Assembly (NCBI RefSeq): GCF_036785885.1
Contig: NC_092329.1
Span: 3,968,001 to 4,032,000, forward strand
Origin: Coffea arabica
Taxonomy: Eukaryota > Streptophyta > Magnoliopsida > Gentianales > Rubiaceae
Length of the DNA: 64,000 nucleotides
Reading direction: 5' to 3'
The notes under the pieces are model-generated. The model saw only the letters and a list, made by a program, of their open reading frames with translations. It was not told the origin of the DNA and searched no databases. The position numbers and the translations under genes were made by a program. Below, piece after piece: positions 9,768 to 26,387 of this stretch; positions within the stretch are counted from its first letter, which is position 1, and each line of letters begins with the position of its first letter.

Positions 9768-12185
9768 ATGTCAGTGGCTGCCGAGCTGCACTCACCTGAA
9801 AAACCCGCTTCAGAAACCCGGAAAATTTTGGGTCCTGGAGGCAACCGGGTGCGAGTTCTTGAAGAAGAGAAGGGAAAGAAGGAGGGATTGAAGAAGAAGC
9901 ATTCTACTAATAATAATAATAATAATACTGCCGCTGTTGATGCTAAGAAATTGGTGTCAGAGAGCCCGAAAGCAGCTGTATTGAAAAACAGGGTGGGTGA
10001 CAGCTATTCGGAGACATCTTCATGCAATGGGTCGGTAATGAAAAGCGTGAGTTCAAAGAGGAAAGTGAAGAACTCTAGTGGTGTTATAGCTGCTAAAGTC
10101 GTGCCCCATGGGGGTGAGACTTTGGCAGTGACTCGAGTGGCTCCGGGTCTAGTTAAGCGTTGCGATTGGATCACGCCAAATTCTGGTAACTTTTCACTGT
10201 GAAATTGTTGCTATTGTTTGTTTAATGTTCCATGAGTTCATCTTAAAGAAGTTCACCTAATATAATTTCCATTGTGACCAACAAATTCCCTCCAAATTGC
10301 TTGTCTGATGATTTAGGCGTTAGGACATATCTTATAATCATACACCTGTCCATAAATTAGAGGCCTTAAATCAGTTTTTGATGATGCTCTTTGAATTGAT
10401 CGCGTAATACAAGTATCTCTGTCAATTGTGGTCACATTTTGTCACTTACTACAAGTTTACCGATCATACGCAGATAATTTAACAGGCTACACGGGCAGCA
10501 CTGAACTTCTGTGAAAATTCATATGGCCGGGGAGATATGACTACGATTTACTGATAGCTGAAATCTGGAACCCTTTTGTTCACATGATAGCAAAGTGGAA
10601 TGATAATTCGTTGCAATCAAAATGTACGCTTACGGCAATAGAAAATGAATCAAGGGAAAGGAAATAATTGTCTCAGTCGTAAAAGCAGGCAGATGTGGTC
10701 GAAACAAATGAGTCTAGGAAGTCTTCATTTGGTGTATCTGTTTCTTCTGGAATGTATAGAATTACTTTGCTTAAAATAAGCCATTTATTTCATTCAAACT
10801 TCAAAAGAATAACATAATGTAGCACCACACTTTTTCCCCCGGAATCATCTTCATCTTGTTCGTTCTTTTGGGAAATCATTTATGATTTCATTTAATTAAA
10901 TTTTGAACTGCTCCTTTTTTGGTGTATTTTAGAACCACCTTAGATGGATAAAGTACAGGATTTTTTTATCCATTATTGCAACCACCATAGGATAGTGGAT
11001 AGTGAAATATTATGCTTCACCCCTACCTCCCTACAGATGTAGCAGCGATATATTTGTTTGTTGAAAAAGGTCATCTTCTGCAGCAACAAAAGACCAGCGT
11101 TGATAGTTTTTGGAGAATTACAGCTGAGAAAATCTTGACATTTTGCAGAGACAATTTATGCTTCTTTCCATGATGAAGAGTGGGGAGTTCCAGTAAAGGA
11201 TGAAACAAAGCTGTTTGAACTGCTTGTTTTATCACAGGCATTGGCTGAACTTACCTGGCCAACAATTCTTAGCAAGAGAGATATATTCAGGTATACACAA
11301 TCTTCAACATAGCATCACATTCTTTCTTCTCTCCAGCATAAATGTACTCCGTTTATATAACTAATGTACAATACTAATGGTGATTAGTTGGTGGATCTCA
11401 CTTATACAGGACGATATTCAACAACTTTGACCTATTATCTGTTGCTAGTATAGATGAGAAGAAGTTACTGGCATTGAGTACAAATGGCAATTCATTACTA
11501 TCTGAACAAAAGCTTCGTGCAATTGTGGAAAATGCTAAGCTAGTGCTCAAGGTAATTACTTTCAATTCAATCTTTTCAAGTCCCTTAATCAGAACCAAGT
11601 TTCATGGTTAAGTGCACTGACTCAGCAAAGTTGAAGCCCTTATTCTTCACGACTGAATTTGATACCTCTTCCCAAAACTAACATTGTGATGGTATGCTCA
11701 CTTGAGGAGGAGCTACATCGGGAAAGAAAGGGAGGCAGGGCATTAAGGAGACTAACATGAATATGGTTTTCTACTTGAGACTATATAATTGATTGAATAG
11801 CTCAGGAAATTTTTGGTTAGATTTCCATGATTTTCTCCTTTTGCAGATCCAGCAGGAGTTTGGTTCCTTCAGCGACTACTGTTGGCGATTTGTAAGCCAC
11901 AAACCAATAGGAAATGGCTTCCGATATGCACGTCAAGTTCCTGCAAAAACACCAAAATCAGAACTGATAAGCAGGGATTTGATGCAAAGGGGCTTCCGGT
12001 GCGTGGGGCCTACTGTCGTATATTCATTCATGCAAGTGGCGGGGATGGTTAATGACCACCTCGTATCATGCTTTAGATACAATGAATGTAACAGTAACTT
12101 CAACAAGGATTTGGATGCCGAAGCCAAAAGAGACAGACGTGTGATGCTGGTTGCTTTGGAGACCACATGCGCATCAAACAAGTAA
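9768..12185 (+). CDS. DNA-3-methyladenine glycosylase I (TAG family)
   Basis: There are four coding exons: 9768-10185, 11149-11290, 11410-11551 and 11847-12185, with GT-AG borders and consistent phase, giving 346 residues. Residues 1 to about 130 are a basic, low-complexity N-terminal extension (KKK, poly-Asn) typical of plant members and possibly nuclear-targeting. The glycosylase domain then begins at RCDWITPNSETIYASFHDEEWG and continues through LAELTWPTILSKRDIFR, GFRCVGPTVVYSFMQVAG and NDHLVSCF. Family members excise 3-methyladenine from alkylated DNA as the first step of base-excision repair. The FHDEEWG and MQVAG-ND-H segments hold most of the conserved family residues. The plant gene family has several members, so no specific symbol is given. 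The acceptor at 11149 lies in an ordinary TTTTGCAG context. Confidence 0.93.
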
Positions 12186-13560
12186 TGACCACCTGAAGGT
12201 TCATATTTTAGGACGCGGACTAATTCATTGGTAGTTCCCTAACAAGAAATGAAACTAGTGCTACTACAATTATGATCCAGGAGACTTTTGATTCTGGGAG
12301 GAAGGTCCTTGAGCTTGTACGTTTGTTACTGATGTGATTAGTGATTGTTCATATTCGGACTAATCATTTTCATGTAAAGTTCAGTTCTTTACTGTTGTTG
12401 TGCTTTCATCCTGCTTTCATGTCTGTGAACTGTGAGGTGACAAGATTGATTTCATACCCCAGCAAATTAGCATCTGCTGTGTTAAATCTCTGTCATCATG
12501 GTTTGTACTCCAGTGGCTCTGCTCACTAGCACTAGCACTAGCAGAGAGGTGTCTTGTTTTCTTTGGAGTGATTATTTCGGGTTGAGATTTTGTTGACCAT
12601 GGGTGGATACTTCAACAAGCAATACATGTGCCAGAGGCCGCGTTAGGGGTAAAATGAAAGTGCCTGTTAAGTTGGAATTATGCATGAGGCCAGAGGTTGA
12701 TAGAATATGATGACATTAAATGATGGGCTTCGACAAGCTACCAGCCAGCCTCAAAACTGCCCGTATCACGCCCCACCTCTTGTTTTTTTTTGTAATCCTG
12801 CTTCTACGTGTGCATGAACATGGGATGTCAAGCCATACCATACCATAATGGATAAAAAAAGGACAGCTCCCCCCATGCATGGCCCAGAGACATCAAATAA
12901 TTCTGTTGAAGATTGGTCAAAAAAGCATCAAACTTTAAAGCTCATACCAATTATGCAACGACATTGAACCTCATTTACATGTCATGGAAGAAACTGGACG
13001 CTCCAAAAAGTGTGTTAATGGAGTTTCTATCAAAATCTTCTCTTGAAAAACAGAGTGGGAAATGGATGAGAGCAAGCAATCCCTAATCATCATCCAATAC
13101 ATGCATGTATACAAATGCAAATCCAATATATAGCATGAAATGCCAAGGAAACATACAAAACATGTAGTAACGTTATGCATCAATTGAAGACAAATCCTCA
13201 AAACAGTTCCAAATTTGTGAAACCCTTCCCACTATAGCCTACATCGAAGAAAATAATTCTTGATTGTAACGGATAGATAACAGAGAATTATCTACATGTA
13301 ATGCTTTGGAGACGCCCAAACAAATTATGGAGGGGTCTGCAAGAACTAACAATAGAAGGGAAAAAGAACAAAAGAAAATGAACTGAAAATCAATCCCATC
13401 CTAATAACCAAATTGATCACATATCTCTACACTTGAGCAGCATCAAAGTTTGAGCCAAGTAAAATGAAAGGATCCTCCAACCACGAAGGGAGGCTCTGCT
13501 CGAATGCATTTCCGGATTGCCATTCAAAGATGTCATCCATGGAATCATGCGATAGATCAC
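12186..13560. other. Convergent 3' region between glycosylase and BES1-like genes
   Basis: The two genes converge here, so this interval should hold both 3' UTRs. I recognise no further gene. Small repeats such as CACTAGCACTAGCA near 12530 are present. Confidence 0.5.
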
Positions 13561-15415
<1,855 letters not shown>

Positions 15416-15422
15416 TTATGGC

Positions 15423-15429
15423 CTTTATA
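15423..15429 (-). promoter_or_regulatory. TATA box of the BES1-like gene
   Basis: The minus strand reads GCATATAAAGGCC about 100 bp upstream of the start codon. A CA/GT-rich and CT-rich leader lies between the box and the ATG. Confidence 0.6.
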
Positions 15430-18014
15430 TGCAAAAAAAGGTGGGGGACCCCAGACGGCAGATGGGGCTGCTAGTGCTGGGGGGGAAGGAAGAGGCAAAG
15501 GAAGGGGTGAAAGGAGAATGAATTGGGAGTACTAGGCTATATACTCTATCGTAGTAGTAGTAGTAGCGTATAATTATATTGCGTTGCAGGGCCTGCAGGG
15601 CTCACGAGGAATACGCTTCCCCCTCCTCACTGTCTATGCTTTTCCCCCGACCCAAAGTTCAGACGAATCTCTCTCTGTTTCCCGTCTGTGTGTGTGTGTG
15701 ATTGTGTGTTTATGCGTGCGTTGGGCTGTGTATTTATAATTCTTACCTTACTTACTGATATGTACACAATAATTTGGACAAGAAAAATGATGGAAGGGTT
15801 CGTTCAGAAAAGCTCAGAAAGAGAAAGGTCTGTTTGCCTGGGCACTTGGATGTTTGGATGGGTTTATGTTGACTGTTGACTGGAGTTTTGGCTGCGAGAT
15901 ATGTGGAAAAGTATGAAAGGTGAACGGTCAGGATTCGGGACTGGGTTTCGGTTATGGGGTGTGACTTGCGAGCAGCGTATCGCGCAGGAGAAGATTAAAA
16001 AAAAAAAAAAAAGGGCAAATGGTGATGAGTGTGATAAAACTGATATCGAGGAAAGGAAGCCGCGTGGAAGAGAGCAGTTAACTACTACTACTGCTACTAC
16101 TACAGTGCTACGTACGTTGGAGTGCAGCTTTATTATTGTCTGTATGCTGTAATGAAGCTGATAATTGATCAGAATTCATCATCATCATCGTCAGAAGAAG
16201 CTTTAAGAAGAACCCCCGAATTCTGGAACCGATCGGATGGTGATGAGAGTGGCACACAAAAGCTTGCTCAGTGCTCACGCACAGTGCAGAAAAGCTGGGA
16301 AAAACCCAAAAAAAAAAAAAAAGGGCTAAAAAGAGGAAAATGGAAAGGGGAATTATCAGGTGTTGTTGCTGCTGCTTTGGATCGGAGATGGGTTGGCTTC
16401 AAATAGTTTTGTGCCACATCTGCAACGGGAACCACCTGAACTCATTGGCATTAACCGGGGCCGGGCGGGCCGGCCCAGAGAAGTGAGAACCTGTTGTTGA
16501 GATTAATTAATATTTTATTTTACTAGTTTAATTCTTTGATCATCGAGATCGAAGAGTGGGCTCCAGATTTTCACCCTTTTCTTTTTCTTTTTCCTTTTTT
16601 TCTTTTTTGTTAACCTCCTGCTCTCCTTTTTTCTTTTTCTGGTTAAATAAAGGAAAGCGTTCTTTTACCTTGGGCTTTATGGTCCATTCGTGGCTGCTTT
16701 TTTTTGGGTTGTGAGGGTGAAGCATTGATTCATGAATTTCCTAATGGGCTAAGATTCTATTGGTCTGCGCGAGATGCAATAATCCCCTACCTATATAATG
16801 CATATTTAATGTAAATAACAATTGAGATTGTCCGCAGCCTATATATATATATATATATTAATACGTATCAATAAACCATCAACAAGATTAGCATCCTTAA
16901 TTTGTTGGCACCAAAAAAGAAATAGGTTAATGCAATATTTTGACTTAAAAAGTTTTTCTTCACCCTTGCATAGGCTCTCCATATTCCATCCTTAATTTAA
17001 ACATGGATGATATGCCGCTTTTCAGCACTATATTTTGTTCTACCCCTTTAGACAAAAAAAAAAAAAAAAGAATTACGAAAATTATTGGGTGGTAGTGGTA
17101 CTAAACAAATAGACACCAAAATTGATTCGCTTGTCCACTCAAGAGAGGAAAGCAAAGAATCACGGAGCGTAGAGGTTCAATTTGCAAAAGAGAACGATTA
17201 TCTCCAGGTCAGAAGAAACGAAATTGCCGGAATATTTACAATTAATTGCTTACGAAAATGAGCCTTGGAGGAACGAAAGGAAACTCGGATACCCTATTCA
17301 TATTTCAAGTCAACTATGGTTATAATCTCCTTAATGCCCTCTACCAAGCATCACTTATTCCTTTTTTTTTTTTTTTAATACCCGAAATCAAAGCAACCTT
17401 AACAAGCCTTCTGCCCAACCGGTCAGTATCTGCGCCATCTCCAGAATCATCTCCAACTTGCCTTCGAACCGTTTATAGTAGATGACGCTAGAGCGCTTTT
17501 ACCAAGCCCAAAACCATTTTCGATCCTCACTCTTTTACAAACTCTTGATAAACAGGACCACCGGATTCGGCCCAAAGACGAACAAAAGTTAATGGTCTGC
17601 CCACTAACCCAAACTTTTAAGTAGCTCTACCCCCGGATGATCCACTACTGTAATTCAATCAAATAATGCTTAGCTGCCTGGTTATTAAACTGACACACAG
17701 CTCCCAAACAGGGAACATAACCGACTAAAACAGCAAAGATAGCACCAACAACGTTTATAGGTACCATCTTCCTCCAAATTCAACCATTTATCCATTACAA
17801 ATTATAAATTTGTAAACAACAAGCGAGATGAAGTTACAACAGCTTAACAAACATCATCTGCAAGTTCCAGTTTTGCGAGTACCAAAGAACTGTACCAACG
17901 CACCATGGAGTATGTTGCAGAATTACCAATGACACGTGGTTTCTTCCCCAAATGTACAGACTTCTGACCTGACAGCACCAGCAATTTATCTCAACTAGAT
18001 GTTGCCTTCACATA
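15430..18014. other. BES1-like promoter region and UBC12 3' flank
   Basis: This stretch contains GT-rich and GTA/CTA trinucleotide runs (15550-15720, 16080-16100), several poly-A/T runs and a (TA)n near 16842-16859. No coding region with family support was found. The final few hundred bases should be the UBC12 3' UTR. Confidence 0.5.
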
Positions 18015-20415
18015 CTATACGCAGCGAGGAAAGAACATCTGCCCAACATAGCCACCTGCCATTGCCCTCCTCACATTCGATTCAAACAACTTTGGGTTGT
18101 CCCTCAACACAGCAGCTGCATCAGGGTTAAGAGGATCTTCGTGATTAGGTTCCTGCACAGAAATAAGCCCAGATTAGAGATGCCATCAAAGCAAAAAGCA
18201 TAATTCCTCACAAACAGGGAATAAAGGTTACCGTGAAGAGATGATACAGGCCATAGATAATGGTGTTAATGTTCAGCACAGGTTTCCAGTCTTCTCGAAG
18301 GATGTTCAGGCAGACATTTCCTTCCAGGTCGATATTGGGATGATAAACCTGCAATAAGCTTACCCCACTTTAATTGACTTGACAGTTGCAAGATATTAGT
18401 ACCAAAGATGAAAGTAGAAAGGAAAATTAGGAGCTTGTCTACCTTCGTCCTGCATTTGACCTTTGGAGCTTCATGTGGGTAGATTGGAGAAATTTGGAAA
18501 GAGAAGACAAATGTGCCGCCCCTGGATTGTGTGAACAAGGCAAAACATCACACATTGCAATAATGTCTCATGTCAAGGGCTAAAACCATGTCCTCAGAAA
18601 TCTAATTAATCAGAAAAAATAAAGTTCCTCTTCTTACCAAACTGGCCAGAAAATAAATACTCACAAGTAATATCCTTCATCAGGTCGAATTGTAACTTCA
18701 AAGTTCATGAGGTCATCCTTGCCATTGGGGAATGCTATTGTACATGTTTTTGGCAAATTGAGTTCACTTATATCTACAGGGAGAAAACACCATCAGTATT
18801 ATTATTTCCTAATTTCCACCACTAACACCTCATCCAAGTGAAAGAACTTTTACAGGGATGGGTGCGTGGGAATAGAAATAGAGCATAGCTTGTATTTGAC
18901 TTCATTCTATGGACACAACACCAATACCAATAAAAACAAAATAAACAAAGATCCAATGTGTGCATGTGTACAATCAAAGTAACCATGAGGGTTTTCCTAA
19001 TTTTATCACTAAAACCTAGTAGCTTGATGGCTCCAGTTGGTGGAAGTTGAGGATAGCAAGATAATTCGCATAGTACAGGCATGATAAAATCACTTTGATT
19101 TGGCACTTCCCAATAATGAAATAGCATCACCCACACTGGGTTGCTCTCTTTGTAATTGGAAGACCTACATTAAGGGTTTTTTTTTTTTTTTTTTAAGTCA
19201 TGATGAAGAAGCAATCGACCAAAGCCTTTTTCAGGTGCTTGAAGATTAAGGAAGAAAGATGAATTTCTCTCTTCTTTGAAGATTTTTGGGGTGTTTTTTG
19301 AATGAGAAAAACATTTTTTTGGGAAATGGAAAAAAAAGATACTTGCCGCTAAAGTTCACTCATAAAATTTCATCACCAAAATTAAGTCCTTAGTTCAACA
19401 ATTTTGCCTAAAACAATTGCATCATAGAGGAGATCAAATAGGATCATGCAGATAAATGCCAAGTTCCAATTTCAGATGTAAATAGAGAATTTTGCATTCT
19501 GCAAGTCAAGTTGAAAACCCCCACGTGTATATAAAGCTCAAGCAAACCAAACAATTTTGGAAGCTCCCACTGCATCACTGGCCCAAAATGGTTTATACAG
19601 ATTTGAATCATAAAATCCTACTCATCCAGATCATATCACGCGCCTAATGTGTAAGCTTTCTAATGCCAAGTATCCATTCACATGAATACGACAGAAGTGA
19701 TGATACAGCATCCAATATACTATAATAAAGAATTGCTTTTCAGCATATTAAATGGAAGAGAACGCATAGTAGAATGCTAAACTGGTTGATCAAAAGGATG
19801 AAACATCCATACTGGTTCCAGGCAGACAGAATTGTCAAGAAAATATGCCACTTCATCAGGATTTTACTATTAGAATCTTTTTACTCAAATCAAAAGGATG
19901 AAATTTGAAAACCAGATTTACCGAAATAAGACTAAACTGGTTGTGCATAAGATAGCTTGTAGAATCCTAACAGTCCTCTTATAATCTTTCCAAACCCAAA
20001 ACTCCAATCAAAAAGCTCGGTCAAGAAATAAAATGATAAGAAATCCCTGTCTCAGCTTTAGAAGTGCAACTGTCTGTGGCAATATCCAGATAGGTGACAA
20101 TAGTTTCAATAGTCCACAAACAAAATTTCTTGACTACCAATACTGGCACAAAACCTGAAACTTGAATCATACCAAAGAAGATAGAAATCATTTCCTATTA
20201 AAACAGAAAGCACTAAGCCAACCGTAAGTCATAAGTCATGCAATGCAAGATGGTAAACAAGTTCTAGCAATTATCCACAAGAATCAGGGGTACGGGTGGT
20301 TATGACCTTTGTGAAGACGTAATTCTCCAGCACTTTGCTTCTTCACTGGAGGTTTTCCATTTGCATTTTCAGCAAGTTCCTTCTGCTTTTCCTTCACTTT
20401 GAACAGCTTAATCAT
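18015..20415 (-). CDS. NEDD8-conjugating enzyme E2 UBC12
   Basis: Five coding exons (20307-20415, 18665-18773, 18443-18521, 18232-18348, 18015-18152) join in phase to a 183-residue protein, the size of plant UBC12/RCE1. It begins [20 protein letters not shown], the UBC12-specific N-terminal extension that docks on the NEDD8 E1. The E2 core follows: [20 protein letters not shown], then [10 protein letters not shown], then [19 protein letters not shown], whose Cys forms the thioester with NEDD8/RUB. The C-terminus is [13 protein letters not shown]. The enzyme passes NEDD8 to cullins and so activates SCF-type ubiquitin ligases, which makes it central to auxin and other hormone responses. A TGGGTAG acceptor five bases before the ATG suggests a 5' UTR intron reaching back to a leader exon near 21.26 kb. 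All key residues are present. Confidence 0.96.
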
Positions 20416-22395
20416 TGTTCCTACCCAAAAAAGACAACACATTTTAGCAACAATTACAACAATAAGACAACAAGTTTGAGATGTTGTACAACAGTGGTGA
20501 TATGTTCATCGTCCCTTGATAACAGAAGGCTAAAACAGTGCCTGAATAATACTTGCCAAAAAATCCCAAGAAAAACGTCTCCTTAATTTCCAAAGTAAAA
20601 GGCATTCCTCACATAGAAAACCAGATTTTACTACTCAAATGCAAGAATTTACAGGTCATAAGGGCACTACAGTTGCTAACTTTAAGTAGATAAGAAACTT
20701 CTGAAGTCAGTGAACTAATAATCCTCCTCCGAGCCTTACAGAATCTTTCTTCAATAGATGATGAATAAAATCATCCCAGCAATCATGTTATTGACGTAAT
20801 CAAAGTTTATGTCTTTTACAGGTGATCCTCAGACTCAACCCAAGTACTAGATGATGGTAAAAAGATAACTAGTAAACAAGGCCATAAAAATTACAGTCAG
20901 TGAAAAAGGGTTGACCCCTAATGATGCGTAGCAAATCAAACAACACATATAGAGAATCCCAGATGAGCAGAATTTTAAATCCTAGGAAACAAGATCCCAG
21001 ATCAAATATAGTCTATACAGTACAGAAGAATTAGAAACTCGACTATTCATTAAAACCCAGCTAGGCAAAAGAATCCCAATCATCAAAAAAATAAGATTGA
21101 AGGAAAGGGGGAAAAAAAGAGCATCTCCCATAGGTATTAATGCAAAAAATTAAAATTAAAAAAAAAACCTAGATTTTGTGATCTGACAAAGAATCAACAG
21201 CTAGCTATAGCCAAATCCACAAATAAGCGTCTGTATAGAAGAGGAAGGGCGATAACCTGATTGATAAAAAGGCCCAGAGAAAAGCGAAGCGAAAGCTGAT
21301 TACGAGAATGATGATTGGGGGGTCGGCGATTTTTAGTACGCGGAGCGAAGTGGGAAAGGAAGATTGGGAGGGGGGCCTGCGATTGGAGTGGATAGGGGAA
21401 TGGAATGGGGACTATTTGTATCAAATTGAGGAGAGAGAATCTGAGAGAAAAAGGGCTGAAAGCGAGTCCACTTTGGTGTTTTATTATTCTGTTGGATGCA
21501 TACCGGAGGCTGGATGACATTTGGTTGAATTAATTTCCTCTCTTTTGTTTTTCCTACTAGAAGATTATTCTGTGCCCTTATTATTGCATTTTCTTATTTG
21601 AGCTTCTGTCCTTTAATTGCACTACCTTTTGATATTTGGAACTTTGAAAAGAAAATAATGCTCATATCATATCAGGAGAATAAAGTTGGAAGGAGAAAAG
21701 AACAAAGAATAATAAATATAATTTGGAGAACAAAATACTCTATTGTGTACCAGGAATTTGTACTATATGATAATTTTGTGAGAACAATCTGCTAATATAA
21801 TAGGATTACTATGTCTGTCAGAACTGCATTTCGCGAAAAATTTTTACACTTTTTATGAACATATCTTTTAATCACTTTTTTTATCTCACATGTGTATGTA
21901 TCTGATTGTTACGATATATTTTTTAATAAAAAAAAACCCATAAAAGTAGCAATCCAAACCGAGATTTTCACTTTTTCTTGCTCTCTCGATTTTTCTCCCT
22001 TTAATTTTTGAACTTTTTACCTTACTTTTGGATTTCACTCGGATCTGGACGATAAGGGTAGTATTCACTAAACTCTCCGAGTCCATTTCAGCAAAGGACA
22101 TTTGCCTCACGTACAATTTATAAACCATCTGCAGACACTTTAGGAAGCTCCTTCGAAATAAAAAGGTACTACTACCCACAAATAAAAATCCAAAATGATA
22201 AATAGCTGCTACAACATAATTGGTAAAAAGAGAATTACGCAAGTGTCTGAATTTTTATTATGTATAACTTGGCCAAAACATATTACTAGATTAGGATAAA
22301 TAACAATCACATATTTGTCTTTTACACGATCGTCTCGTGTTCTGAGTAAATTTTCTGGCAACTGTGAAATTGAGAGATTGGAACTCATACATGAT
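20416..22395. other. UBC12 leader intron and upstream DNA, with half of a small MITE
   Basis: About 20421-21258 is probably the 5' UTR intron of UBC12 (donor near 21258, acceptor near 20421), with the leader exon and promoter just beyond. Near 21824-21962 sits an AT-rich segment ending in GCAATCCAAACC. Its end matches the right end of the Tourist-like MITE at 31386-31530 and it may be a decayed copy. No other gene was recognised. Confidence 0.45.
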
Positions 22396-23338
22396 GGGGT
22401 TAATTATACTTTGCCCGTTGAACTTGAGCCCTTGTACTGCTTTGCCCCTCTAAACTCCAAATATATACACTTTATTCCTTATAGCCAACTTTTTGACAGA
22501 ATTAAGATGAAGTTATATTTTTCATGACCAAAATATCATTGGCTAATTCTTAAACACACATAATAATTGTAACATAATAAATACCTATTTCTTTAATAGT
22601 TGCTAAATGCATATAAACATAATTACACAATGCATTTCGATCTTGTAGCCTTAAAATGAATTAGATAATTCACAAAAAAAGAAGTCTAACTAATTCAATG
22701 TATTTATCTTAATGCCGATAACAATAATACTTATTTGAAACGAAACAAAATTAATTAGTGCATTTGGAATGAAAATTACTTGCTTATATTTTTTATTGTT
22801 GCACTTTTGAATGTGTTTTATATGAGATAAAAACATTGTTCAAAATAAAAATGTATTGAAAATGTATTAGAGAATTTTCAATTTTTTAAAAATGTAGAAT
22901 GCAAACAAAATACATAGCAAGGTATGAATGTGATATAAAATTACCAAATAGCATCTTATTGATTCGTGAAAATCTTGTGACAGCTGTAAAGTAAATGAAA
23001 ATTATCAAGACTAATCCGTTTATAATTTAAACGAAGAAAGATAAGCGATGGAAAACTTGTGCATATGTTTTAAGAATTTTTAAATTCTTTTTTCTCCACA
23101 ATACAATTATTCAATTCTTTGGTATTATACCATCTTTTATTTTCTTAATTTTTTAAATCATATGACTTTGTGTTTTTCCTAATAAAATGTGTCATATTCC
23201 GATTAAAAAGTATAGGATTATTCTAAAACTATTATATAAGGGTATTAATGTCATTTTGTTAAAATTTTGGATGGATAATTCATTATTAACGTTTGACTAG
23301 TAAATAAAGGGTGTTCATGGGGCAAACTGTAACTGACC
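22396..23338. mobile_element. MULE-type non-autonomous element
   Basis: The left end reads GGGGTTAATTATACTTTGCCC and the right end, reversed, GGTCAGTTACAGTTTGCCCC, so the termini are imperfect inverted repeats. The flanking 9 bp are ATACATGAT and TTACATGAT (8 of 9 match), as expected for Mutator-like elements. The AT-rich interior has no coding capacity that I can see. Divergent ends suggest an old insertion. Confidence 0.7.
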
Positions 23339-23634
23339 TTACATGATATTGTGAAAACAAAAATTGAACCAGCATCTTAAGAATCAATAGCCTATTCAAT
23401 TTGAAACAAACAAACCCATAATAAGGAAGGCCTTGATAGGGATCGAGATTGAAATAGTAAGCCTTTTTTTTTTTTTTGGAAAAAAATGAGTTAATGTGGT
23501 GTTAATATGAAGGATTTGTCTTGAGAATATCCATTAGACATTAATATTCACTAAGGTGTCGCTGACGAGAAGATTTATAAATGCAAAATGAAATTATAGT
23601 AATTGTTAGTGTACACATTTATATGATAAATTAA

Positions 23635-23929
23635 GGCTATGTTTGATAAATCAATTCAGCACTTAAACTTAATGGATTTAGATTTTTACATATTCAGATG
23701 CGTTTGATAATCAAAAATTGTACATCTGAATTAATTAAGTGGTACTGAATTTTTTAGGTAAAATTTACATCCAAATTAAAGTGATAAGTTATTCACTTAT
23801 CATTGAATGTGATATACACTCAAATATATTAGATTTAATACTTAATAATTCAATAACTTAATATATTCAAATTTTAAATTTAAGAATTTAAACTTCAATT
23901 TTTGAATTTTAATTTTATTAAACGCATCC
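23635..23929. mobile_element. Tourist/Harbinger-like MITE
   Basis: The termini GGCTATGTTTGATAAAT and ATTAAACGCATCC are imperfect inverted repeats. They are flanked by the 3-bp duplication TAA, as in PIF/Harbinger elements. The interior is AT-rich and non-coding. The element lies about 400 bp upstream of the GGPP synthase start. Confidence 0.6.
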
Positions 23930-24309
23930 TAAATGTGATTTAAGTGTCTTTGACAAATCCCCACTACGAAATTAACAATTAACAAAGTGGTAAGCAAAGC
24001 TCCTTTTGGAAAACGGCACGCATCATGGTGACTGGTCTCATGTCAACCATGAGAGTTAGGCTTAGGAGTTGGGCATTTGCCACTCCTGATCCAAAACCCT
24101 ATCTCTTCAGATGGATGATGCCTTTCTTTCTTTTCCATGAAACCTTTGGCCTGTCACTTCTTTATGTGTACCTCCAACTTTACAAAACCTCTTCTTTCTC
24201 TTGTACCTCAATTTTCCTAGAATCCTCGCCCCTCTCCATTGCAAGTTTGCAAGCCGGACCTGGAGCTGTGGAGCATACTACTGAAAAAAAAATATAAAAA
24301 ATATACTAA

Positions 24310-25467
<1,158 letters not shown>

Positions 25468-26315
25468 AGTTTTGGGATTCCAAGCTTTGTATCTGATCTA
25501 TGTTTATAACAACATTACTTAGATTATAGCTAAGGGCAAATGGTATACTTGTCTGAAGATTTTCAGGATCCCAAACTGCAGTTTCGGATCATTGTTGTAA
25601 CTTTTTCCTTTAGCGCTATTCCATGAAAAGTTAGACCATCTTGGCATTTGCATGTTTCTTTATTTCCCACAATGCAGCTGAAAACTGATGTATCTACCAG
25701 TATAAGTATGCAATGCTGCGTTTATCAGTGCAATTTGTATATCTTAGTAGAGTCTTTAGGCTTTGAATAACTGAAAAAATAGTTGCTCTTGCGCATGGCT
25801 AAGGAAGAACTGAAGCTTCACCCCCGGCCAATTTGATTGCTACAAACATCACAAATGCCTATTATAAATGGAAGCAGCAAGATCATGTGTATAAATCGCT
25901 ATCCGTGATTGGGAGAAAACATAAGCAGGAAATTGCAAATTGTCAAGATTAGTCATCCTTCAGCAGTTGCTTGAGCATGGGGAGGTGGTGAAGAAGGACA
26001 ATAAAAAAGTAAGAAAATGGGAACGCGCATTATTTGGAATGTCTGATTGAGCGGGCATTTGATCGAACACTTGAGTTGCATCAAGCAGGAGGACTACGTA
26101 TTACGGACGCCTTCTCACCAGGTCCCTTTCTCACATGATACCTATCATATAAAACGGACGGGTCCCTTTCTCACCAGCGAAGCAAATGCCTTTATCTGCC
26201 TTGTGGGGCTTCGCGAGTTCGCTTAAGCTCAAGACCAATCACTTGTAATCTCCGAAGGGGCGGCAGATTCAGCGCGCAGAAAAAAAGATTAAATGAAGGG
26301 ACGAAAAAGGAGAAA
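25468..26315. other. GGPPS 3' region
   Basis: The first 250 or so bases are probably the 3' UTR. Around 26091-26180 there is a short imperfect duplication around GGTCCCTTTCTCAC. No gene was recognised. Confidence 0.5.
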
Positions 26316-26387
26316 CGCCGTTGCCGGGGATCGAACCCGGGTCACCCGCGTGACAGGCGGGAATACTCACCACTATACTACAACGAC
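26316..26387 (-). tRNA. trnD-GTC: tRNA-Asp (anticodon GTC)
   Basis: The minus strand gives a 72-nt cloverleaf starting GTCGTTGTAGTATAGTGG and ending with the T-arm GGTTCGATCC and CAACGGC plus discriminator G. The acceptor stem GTCGTTG/CAACGGC pairs fully with one G-U. The anticodon loop CTGTCAC carries GTC. There is no intron. The A box (TAGTATAGTGG) and B box (GGTTCGATCC) are intact, and a TTTTT run lies just downstream as a Pol III terminator. The sequence is the nuclear cytosolic type. Confidence 0.97.

Noticed and set aside
24025-24297. 90-codon open frame before the GGPP synthase gene
   Set aside because: There is no recognisable family, and its composition and position fit the GGPPS promoter and leader.
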